From assembly GCA_946482585.1 (NCBI GenBank), contig CAMLSI010000322.1:1-6356 (forward strand): a stretch of 6,356 nucleotides of DNA. Direction: 5' to 3'. Made by a program: the position numbers and the translations under genes. Origin of the DNA: an uncultured Lysobacteraceae bacterium. Its GTDB lineage: Bacteria; Pseudomonadota; Gammaproteobacteria; Xanthomonadales; Rhodanobacteraceae. This document shows positions 1 to 5,129 of this stretch, piece by piece (within the stretch, counting starts at the first letter, position 1; each line of letters begins with the position of its first letter). Below the pieces are notes generated by a model. It did no database searches, had not been told where the DNA came from, and worked only from the letters and a program-made list of their open reading frames with translations.

Positions 1-11
1 GATAGCCTGCT

Positions 12-47
12 CGGGATCGCGCCGCCCGCGCGGGCGGCGCGATCCCG
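12..47. terminator. Perfect 36-bp palindrome at the 3' end of serA; probable hairpin terminator
   Basis: The two 18-base halves (12-29 and 30-47) are exact reverse complements. As RNA this folds into a stem of about 16 bp, almost all G and C, with a GCGC loop. It lies two bases beyond the serA stop codon (TGA, minus strand, 52-50), which is where a terminator would sit. Neither strand has a run of T after the stem, so it is not a textbook intrinsic terminator. It could act as a strong RNA 3'-end stabiliser, or as a bidirectional terminator if a convergent gene lies to the left of the window. The structure is seen directly; the function is inferred. Confidence 0.55.
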
Positions 48-49
48 GT

Positions 50-1285
50 TCAATACAGCACGCGGGCCCGCAAGGTGCCCGGGATCGCAGCGAGCGCGTC
101 CTTGAGTTCGGCCGCGCGTTCCTCGGGCATGGAGACGTCGATGACGACGTAGCCGACCTGCGGGTCGGTCTGCAGGTACTGGCCGTCGATGTTGACGTTT
201 TCGCGCGAGAACAGGTCGTTGATGCGCGAGAGCATGCCGGGCACGTTGGTGTGGATGTGCAGCAGGCGACGGCTGTGCGGATGCTCGGGCAGCGAGGCCT
301 CGGGGAAGTTGACCGCCGACAGCGTGGAGCCGTTGTCGCTGTAGCGCACGAGCTTGCTCGCGACTTCGATGCCGATGTTGTCCTGTGCCTCGAGGGTGCT
401 GCCGCCCACGTGCGGGGTCAGGATCACGTTGTCCATGCCGATCAGCGGCGACACGAACGCGTCGTCGTTGCCCTTGGGCTCGACCGGGAACACGTCGACC
501 GCCGCGCCGGACAGGTGGCCGCTGCGCAGCGCCGCGGCGAGCGCATCGATATCGACCACGGTGCCGCGCGACGCATTGATGAGCGCGCTGCCCGGACGCA
601 TCCGCGAGATCGTTTCCGCGTTCATCATCATCTGCGTCGACGGCGTCTCGGGCACGTGCAGGGTGACGATGTCGGCACGGCCGAGCAGGTCGTTGAGGCT
701 CAGCGCCGGGCGCGCATTGCCGAGCGCGAGCTTGGTTTCGATGTCGTGATAGATCACGCGCATGCCGAGCGCTTCGGCGAGCAGGCCGACCTGCGTGCCG
801 ATATGGCCGTAGCCGACGATGCCGAGCACCTTGTCGCGGACCTCGAAGCTGCCGGCGGCCGACTTCGACCAGCCGCCGCGGTGGCATTCGGCGTTCTTCT
901 GCGGAATGCGCCGCATCAGCAGGATGGCTTCGGCGATGACGAGTTCGGCGACGCTGCGCGTGTTGGAGTAGGGCGCGTTGAACACCGGGACGCCGGCGGC
1001 CTTGGCTGCGGCGAGATCGACCTGGTTCGTGCCGATGCAGAAGCAGCCGACGGCGATCAGGCGCTTGGCGTGTTCGAGCACGTCGGCCGTGAGCTGCGTG
1101 CGCGACCGGATGCCGATCAGGTGCGCCTCGGCGATGCGGCGCTTGAGTTCGTCCTCGGGCAGCGACTTCTCGTGGAATTCGATCTGGGAATAACCCGCGT
1201 TCTGGAAGGTCTCGACCGCACTGCGGCTGACGCCCTCGAGCAACAACACGCGGATGTCTTGTTTCGGGTAGGACGTCTTCTTCAT
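50..1285 (-). CDS. serA: D-3-phosphoglycerate dehydrogenase, E. coli type with C-terminal ACT domain
   Basis: This cytosolic enzyme oxidises 3-phosphoglycerate to 3-phosphohydroxypyruvate with NAD+, the first committed step of L-serine synthesis. The 411 residues match the length of E. coli SerA and align with it almost from the first residue, which supports the ATG at 1285. No clear Shine-Dalgarno is visible there. Visible motifs are the phosphate-binding R60/R62, the hinge W139, the Rossmann loop G158-x-G160-x-x-G163 followed by D181 for NAD, and the catalytic trio R240 (NASRGTVVD), E269 and H292 (LTPHVGGST). The ACT domain spans about 339-411. It keeps H345, N347 and N365, matching the E. 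coli serine-binding residues, and ends in the family signature GTLRARVLY, so serine feedback inhibition is expected. E. coli SerA also reduces 2-oxoglutarate to 2-hydroxyglutarate, which gives meaning to the divergent FAD dehydrogenase next door. The identification is very secure. Confidence 0.97.
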   Translation of the reverse strand: MKKTSYPKQDIRVLLLEGVSRSAVETFQNAGYSQIEFHEKSLPEDELKRRIAEAHLIGIRSRTQLTADVLEHAKRLIAVGCFCIGTNQVDLAAAKAAGVPVFNAPYSNTRSVAELVIAEAILLMRRIPQKNAECHRGGWSKSAAGSFEVRDKVLGIVGYGHIGTQVGLLAEALGMRVIYHDIETKLALGNARPALSLNDLLGRADIVTLHVPETPSTQMMMNAETISRMRPGSALINASRGTVVDIDALAAALRSGHLSGAAVDVFPVEPKGNDDAFVSPLIGMDNVILTPHVGGSTLEAQDNIGIEVASKLVRYSDNGSTLSAVNFPEASLPEHPHSRRLLHIHTNVPGMLSRINDLFSRENVNIDGQYLQTDPQVGYVVIDVSMPEERAAELKDALAAIPGTLRARVLY

Positions 1286-1441
1286 TGTTTGATCGCGTCA
1301 GGGATTTGGAGTAGGTGCCGCCGCCGTCGAGCACCGCGGCGAAACACGACTATGCCCGGTCGTGCCAGTCTGCCGCAATGCAACACTGGACGGCTAATGA
1401 CATCGCTGGCAGGCTCGCCGGACCTCCTGAGACGAGCTCGC
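1286..1441. promoter_or_regulatory. Divergent intergenic region between serA and the FAD-linked dehydrogenase
   Basis: These 156 bp must hold the promoters for both divergent genes. For serA (minus strand), the best candidate I can see is a -10 CATAGT (complement of 1349-1354) with a -35 TTGCGG (complement of 1373-1378) 18 bp away. This would leave a leader of roughly 55 nt. Both boxes are weak matches. I see no convincing plus-strand sigma70 pair for the dehydrogenase, and no obvious operator palindrome or leader peptide. If the dehydrogenase starts at an upstream in-frame ATG (1352 or 1397), part of this region is coding. Confidence 0.45.
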
Positions 1442-2824
1442 ATGAACACGTCCGTCCTTGACGCATTGCGCCAATCCCTGCCTGCCCTGAAGCTGGCCGT
1501 CGAGCCCGGCGATCTCGAGCACTACGGTCGCGACTGGACGCGGCGCTGGACTCCGGCGCCGCTCGCGATCGCGTTGCCGGCTGACACCGCCGAAGTGCAG
1601 GGCATCGTGCGCTGGGCCAACGCGAACGGGATCGCGCTGGTACCGTCGGGCGGACGCACGGGCCTTTCCGGCGGCGCCGTCGCCGCGAACGGCGAACTCG
1701 TCGTGAGCCTCGAGCGCATGAACCGTGTGCTCGCGTTCGACCCGATCGACCGTACCCTGACCGTGCAGCCCGGCATCGCGCTCGAAGCCGTGCACAACGC
1801 GGCGCGCGAACACGGTCTGATCTATCCGGTCGATTTCGGCGCGCGCGGCTCCTGTCAGATCGGCGGCAACGTCGCGACCAACGCGGGCGGCATCCGTGTC
1901 ATCCGCTACGGGAATACGCGTAACTGGATCGCCGGACTGAAAGTCGTCACCGGCGCGGGCGAACTGCTCGACCTGAACCGCGGCCTCGTCAAGAACGCGA
2001 CCGGCTACGACCTGCGTCATCTGTTCGTCGGCTCCGAGGGCACGCTCGGCATCGTGGTCGAAGCGACGCTCGCCCTGACCGATGCGCCGCCGCCGTCGCA
2101 GGTCCTGCTGTTCGCGGTACCGCACATGGATGCGCTGATGCAGGTGTTCGGCGTCTGCCGCGCACGCCTCACCCTGAGCGCGTTCGAGTTCTTCACCGAC
2201 CGCGCGCTCCATCACGTCACGGCGCACGGCGCGCAGAATCCGTTCGCGGAGATTTCGCCGTACTACGTCGTCACCGAATTCGATGCGAACGACGAGGCGG
2301 AGCAGAACGCGGCGCTCGCGGTGTTCGAGCATTGCCTCGAACAGGGCTGGGTCACGGACGGCGTCGTCAGCCAGAGCGAGGCGCAGGCGCGCAGCCTCTG
2401 GCGGTTGCGCGAAGGCATCACCGAAAGCCTCGCGCCGTACAAGCCGTACAAGAACGACATCTCGGTGCGCATCGCCGCCGTGCCGGCCTTCCTGCGCGAC
2501 ATGCAGGCGCTGCTGAGCCGTGAATATCCCGAGTTCGACGTGGTCTGGTTCGGCCACATCGGCGACGGCAATCTGCACATAAACATCGTCAAGCCCGAGG
2601 GCGCAGACTATGCCGCGTTCATCGACGAGTGCGAGCGCGTCACCGAGCTGCTCTGCGATGTGCTCGTGCGTCACGCCGGCAGCATTTCGGCCGAGCACGG
2701 CATCGGCCTGGTCAAGAAACCTTACCTCGGCAGCGCCCGCAGCGCCGAGGAGATCGCGTTGATGCGCGGCATCCGCGCCGTGCTCGATCCCAACGGGATC
2801 ATGAATCCGGGCAAGCTGTTCTAG
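1442..2824 (+). CDS. FAD-linked D-2-hydroxyacid dehydrogenase, probably D-2-hydroxyglutarate dehydrogenase (GlcD/D2HGDH family)
   Basis: The 460-residue product has an N-terminal VAO/PCMH-type FAD-binding domain (about 40-215) and a C-terminal FAD-linked oxidase domain (about 220-458). FAD-site motifs are PSGGRTGLSGG (68-78), GGNVATNAGG (141-150) and GSEGTLG (197-203). The catalytic and metal site appears as GHIGDGNLH (371-379), giving H372 and H379, and SISAEHGIG (414-422), giving E418 and H419. These parallel the Zn-binding His/His/Glu and catalytic His of human D2HGDH. R323, T327 and K337 sit where that enzyme's substrate residues are expected. No signal peptide or membrane segment is visible. 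Likely reaction: D-2-hydroxyglutarate to 2-oxoglutarate, with electrons passing to an electron-transfer flavoprotein or quinone. Glycolate or D-lactate are the main alternative substrates; the divergent serA favours D-2-hydroxyglutarate. Start: ATG 1442 gives the usual family length, but in-frame ATGs at 1397 and 1352 also exist and none has a strong ribosome site. Confidence 0.88.
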   Translation: MNTSVLDALRQSLPALKLAVEPGDLEHYGRDWTRRWTPAPLAIALPADTAEVQGIVRWANANGIALVPSGGRTGLSGGAVAANGELVVSLERMNRVLAFDPIDRTLTVQPGIALEAVHNAAREHGLIYPVDFGARGSCQIGGNVATNAGGIRVIRYGNTRNWIAGLKVVTGAGELLDLNRGLVKNATGYDLRHLFVGSEGTLGIVVEATLALTDAPPPSQVLLFAVPHMDALMQVFGVCRARLTLSAFEFFTDRALHHVTAHGAQNPFAEISPYYVVTEFDANDEAEQNAALAVFEHCLEQGWVTDGVVSQSEAQARSLWRLREGITESLAPYKPYKNDISVRIAAVPAFLRDMQALLSREYPEFDVVWFGHIGDGNLHINIVKPEGADYAAFIDECERVTELLCDVLVRHAGSISAEHGIGLVKKPYLGSARSAEEIALMRGIRAVLDPNGIMNPGKLF

Positions 2825-2881
2825 CGCGATCGCGTGCGGCATATCGCGCAATCACATATCCGCCCGCGCGCGGAACTCGCG

Positions 2882-2887
2882 TATAAG
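2882..2887 (+). promoter_or_regulatory. Candidate -10 box (TATAAG) for the pheA-hisC-aroA operon
   Basis: TATAAG matches five of six bases of the sigma70 -10 consensus and stands out in the GC-rich 89-bp gap between the dehydrogenase stop and pheA. It would place the transcript start near 2894, about 20 nt before the pheA ATG. No recognisable -35 hexamer lies 16-18 bp upstream, and there is no extended -10 TG. The leader would be too short for a Phe-rich leader peptide and attenuator like that of E. coli pheA. Read-through from the upstream dehydrogenase gene is also possible. Confidence 0.35.
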
Positions 2888-2913
2888 CTCGGCTGTTGGA
2901 TGACGGAACCGCA

Positions 2914-4014
2914 ATGAACGCAGACGAACAATCTCCGCCGCTGGATCTCGCACAGACGCGGTCGCGCATCGATGCGATCGATCGCGAGATCCAGCAATTG
3001 ATCGCTGAGCGCGCGCGCTGGGCGCAGCAGGTCGGCAAGGCCAAGGGCGAACTCAAGGCCGCGGTCGACTATTACCGCCCCGAACGCGAGGCGCAGGTGC
3101 TGCGCATGGTGGTGGACCGCAACGCCGGTCCGCTCAGCAACGAAGAAATGGTGCGGCTGTTCCGCGAGATCATGTCGGCCTGTCTCGCGCAGCAGGAGCC
3201 GCTGAAGATCGGCTTCCTCGGTCCCGAAGGCACGTTCAGCCAGCAGGCCGTGCTCAAGCACTTCGGTCACTCGATCAAGGGACTGCCGCTCGCGACGATC
3301 GACGAGGTATTCCAGGAAGTCGCCGCCGGCAACGCCGATTTCGGCGTCGTGCCGATCGAGAACTCGAGCGAAGGCACGGTCAATTCCTCGCTCGACCTGT
3401 TCGTGACCTCGCCGTTGAAGATCTGCGGCGAGATCGAGCTGCGCGTGCATCAGCATCTGCTGTCGCGCACGACGCGGCTCGAAGAGATCGAACGCGTCTA
3501 TTCGCATCCGCAATCGCTGGGACAGTGCAAGGCATGGCTGCGCGCGAACTTGCCGAAGGCCGAGCGCATTCCGGTGTCGAGCAATGCCGAAGCCGCGCGC
3601 CGCGCGCGCAACGCCGACGATGCGGCCGCGATCGCGGGCGAGACGGCGGCGCACATCTATGGCCTGAAAGTGCTCGCCCGGCAGATCGAGGATCGTCCCG
3701 ACAACACCACGCGCTTCTTCGTGATCGGCCGCGAGCTGTTTCCGGCTTCGGGGCACGACAAGACGTCGCTGCTGATGTCGGTCAAGGACAAGCCCGGCGC
3801 GCTGTACGAACTGCTGACGCCGTTCGCCGACCAGGGACTGTCGATGACGAAGATCGAATCGCGGCCGGCAAGAACCGGAAAATGGGAATATGTGTTCTTC
3901 GTCGAGATCGAAGGCCACGTCGAAGACGTGCGCGTCCGGGCGGCGATCGAGCAGGCCAGCGCGCGCGCTGCCGAAGTGAAGGTGCTCGGTTCCTATCCGG
4001 TGGCGCTGCTGTGA
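2914..4014 (+). CDS. pheA: Bifunctional chorismate mutase/prephenate dehydratase (P-protein)
   Basis: The enzyme converts chorismate to prephenate and then to phenylpyruvate, the committed route to L-phenylalanine. From ATG 2914 the product is 366 residues, the usual size for proteobacterial P-proteins. The AroQ chorismate mutase domain spans about 11-95, with R16, R33, K44, R58/E59 and Q93 matching the E. coli active-site positions. Its YYRPERE stretch is typical of the non-enteric proteobacterial form. The prephenate dehydratase domain spans about 97-272 (start KIGFLGPEGTFS, PIENSSEGTV at 147-156, catalytic NTTRF at 264-268). The ACT domain spans about 283-364, with GALY (295-298) and ESRP (315-318) corresponding to the Phe-binding motifs, so feedback inhibition by phenylalanine is expected. 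ATG 2914 is preferred over an in-frame TTG at 2896 because GGA lies at 2905-2907, six bases upstream. Its stop overlaps the next gene's GTG, indicating translational coupling. Confidence 0.96.
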   Translation: MNADEQSPPLDLAQTRSRIDAIDREIQQLIAERARWAQQVGKAKGELKAAVDYYRPEREAQVLRMVVDRNAGPLSNEEMVRLFREIMSACLAQQEPLKIGFLGPEGTFSQQAVLKHFGHSIKGLPLATIDEVFQEVAAGNADFGVVPIENSSEGTVNSSLDLFVTSPLKICGEIELRVHQHLLSRTTRLEEIERVYSHPQSLGQCKAWLRANLPKAERIPVSSNAEAARRARNADDAAAIAGETAAHIYGLKVLARQIEDRPDNTTRFFVIGRELFPASGHDKTSLLMSVKDKPGALYELLTPFADQGLSMTKIESRPARTGKWEYVFFVEIEGHVEDVRVRAAIEQASARAAEVKVLGSYPVALL

Positions 4015-5129
4015 GCGCGGGCGTGTCTACACTCGCCAACGCGGCCACGGCCCGGCTGCGCGCCTACGATCCCGGCCATGACCTGCCGGCGCTGCGCGAG
4101 CAGTACGGCGAGCGACTGATCGAGCTCGGTTCGAACGAGACCTCGATCGGCGCGAGCCCTCAGGTGGCCACGGCGATCGCCGCGGCTCTGCCCGACATCT
4201 ATCGCTATCCCGATCCGAAAGGCGGCGCGCTCAAGCGCGCGCTCGCCGCGCAGCTCGATGTCGATCCGGCGCAGATCGCGCTCGGCAACGGTTCGCATGA
4301 ACTGCTGATGCTGCTCGCGCAGTGCTTCGCCGACGCGAACACGTCAGTGGTCTATTCGCAGTACGGTTTCGCCGTTTTCGCAATCGGCACGGCCGCCGCG
4401 GGCGCGCAGGCGATCTGCGTGCCGGCGCTGCCGGCCGATCACGCGACGGCGCCGCTGGGCCACGACCTCGACGCGATGGCCGCTGCGGTGCGGCCCGACA
4501 CGCGGCTGCTGTATGTCGCCAATCCGAACAATCCGACCGGCACCTGGTTCGACGATGCGGCGCTCGATCGTTTCCTCGACCGACTGCCGCCGCATCTCCT
4601 CGTCGTCGTCGACGAGGCCTATGCGGAATACGTGACGGCGCCGGGCGCGAGTTCGGCCGTGCGCCTGCTGCGCAAGGGCGCGCCGCATCGCGACAATCTT
4701 GTCGTCACGCGCACGTTCTCCAAGGCATATGCGCTGGCCGGTCTGCGCGTCGGTTATGCGGTCGGTTCCGTCGGCGCGATCGCGGTGATCGAGCGTCTGC
4801 GCGAGTCGTTCAACGTCAACAGCCTTGCACTCGTCGCGGCCGAGGCGGCGCTGGCCGATACGGCGCACGCGCAACGCATCCGCGACTGCACGGCAGCCGA
4901 GCGCGAATGGCTGGCCGAACGATTGCGCGAACGCGGACTGCGCGTGTTTCCTTCCCAGACGAATTTCCTGCTCGTCGATTTCGGTCGCGATGCGCGCGAG
5001 ATCGAAGCGCAGCTGTTCCGCCACGCCGTCGTCGTGCGGCCGATGGCCGGCTACGGCCTGCCGACCTGCCTGCGCATCAGCATCGGTACGCGCGCGGAGA
5101 GCGAACGCCTGCTGGAGGCTCTGGCATGA
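4011..5129 (+). CDS. hisC: HisC-family PLP aminotransferase (histidinol-phosphate / aromatic aminotransferase)
   Basis: This is a 372-residue fold-type I, PLP-dependent class I/II aminotransferase of the HisC branch. Visible motifs are YRYPD (64-68), NPNNPTGT (171-178, N174), DEAYAEY (201-207, with D201 for the PLP nitrogen and Y204), TFSKAYALAGLRVGY (235-249) with Schiff-base K238, FNVNSLAL (267-274), and LRISIGT (354-360) with substrate-carboxylate R355. The C-terminal half reads like Pseudomonas HisC2. HisC enzymes transaminate imidazole acetol phosphate/glutamate, and many also act on phenylpyruvate and hydroxyphenylpyruvate. Sitting between pheA and aroA, it most likely supplies the last step to phenylalanine, possibly tyrosine, with histidine synthesis as an alternative or shared role. 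The GTG at 4011 overlaps the pheA stop by 4 bp and has GGTGG at 3999-4003; an in-frame GTG at 4023 is less likely. The N-terminal motif is unusual: SNETSIGASP (41-50), where related enzymes usually read SNENPLGPSP. Confidence 0.88.
   Translation: MSAGVSTLANAATARLRAYDPGHDLPALREQYGERLIELGSNETSIGASPQVATAIAAALPDIYRYPDPKGGALKRALAAQLDVDPAQIALGNGSHELLMLLAQCFADANTSVVYSQYGFAVFAIGTAAAGAQAICVPALPADHATAPLGHDLDAMAAAVRPDTRLLYVANPNNPTGTWFDDAALDRFLDRLPPHLLVVVDEAYAEYVTAPGASSAVRLLRKGAPHRDNLVVTRTFSKAYALAGLRVGYAVGSVGAIAVIERLRESFNVNSLALVAAEAALADTAHAQRIRDCTAAEREWLAERLRERGLRVFPSQTNFLLVDFGRDAREIEAQLFRHAVVVRPMAGYGLPTCLRISIGTRAESERLLEALA
5114..5118 (+). promoter_or_regulatory. Shine-Dalgarno GGAGG for aroA, inside the end of hisC
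   Basis: GGAGG lies seven bases before the ATG at 5126, within the last codons of hisC. It is the strongest ribosome-binding site in the window and fixes the aroA start at the ATGA overlap. It implies that aroA can be initiated independently as well as by coupling to hisC translation. Confidence 0.7.

Noticed and set aside
251..1441. A plus-strand open frame running antisense through serA and continuing in frame into the flavoenzyme gene, as if encoding an extra N-terminal domain of almost 400 residues.
   Set aside because: It is Arg/Ala/Asp/Val-rich, shows no domain and lies opposite an unmistakable serA. Stop-poor antisense frames are expected at this GC content. The real protein begins at or near 1442.
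2824..2849. Possible hairpin after the flavoenzyme stop: GCGCGAT at 2824-2830 pairs with ATCGCGC at 2843-2849.
   Set aside because: The stem is only 7 bp with a 12-base loop and no T-tract. GCG/CGC repeats of this kind are common by chance in this sequence, so it is too weak to call a terminator.
1394..2851. Long minus-strand open frame opposite the flavoenzyme gene.
   Set aside because: It is a compositional shadow: low-complexity Arg/Ala/Asp-rich translation opposite a well-conserved gene with all its motifs. The same applies to minus-strand frames at 2821-3918, 4344-5024 and 5051-6298.
2896..2913. TTG at 2896 as the pheA start (six residues longer).
   Set aside because: It would lie within a base or two of the predicted transcript start, with no ribosome site. 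ATG 2914 has GGA six bases upstream and gives a normal N terminus.
3525..4010. The hisC frame stays open upstream of its GTG, over the last third of pheA, suggesting a longer 534-residue protein.
   Set aside because: The upstream translation is an Arg-rich out-of-frame reading of the conserved pheA dehydratase/ACT domains. The HisC fold begins after 4011, where a GTG overlaps the pheA stop.
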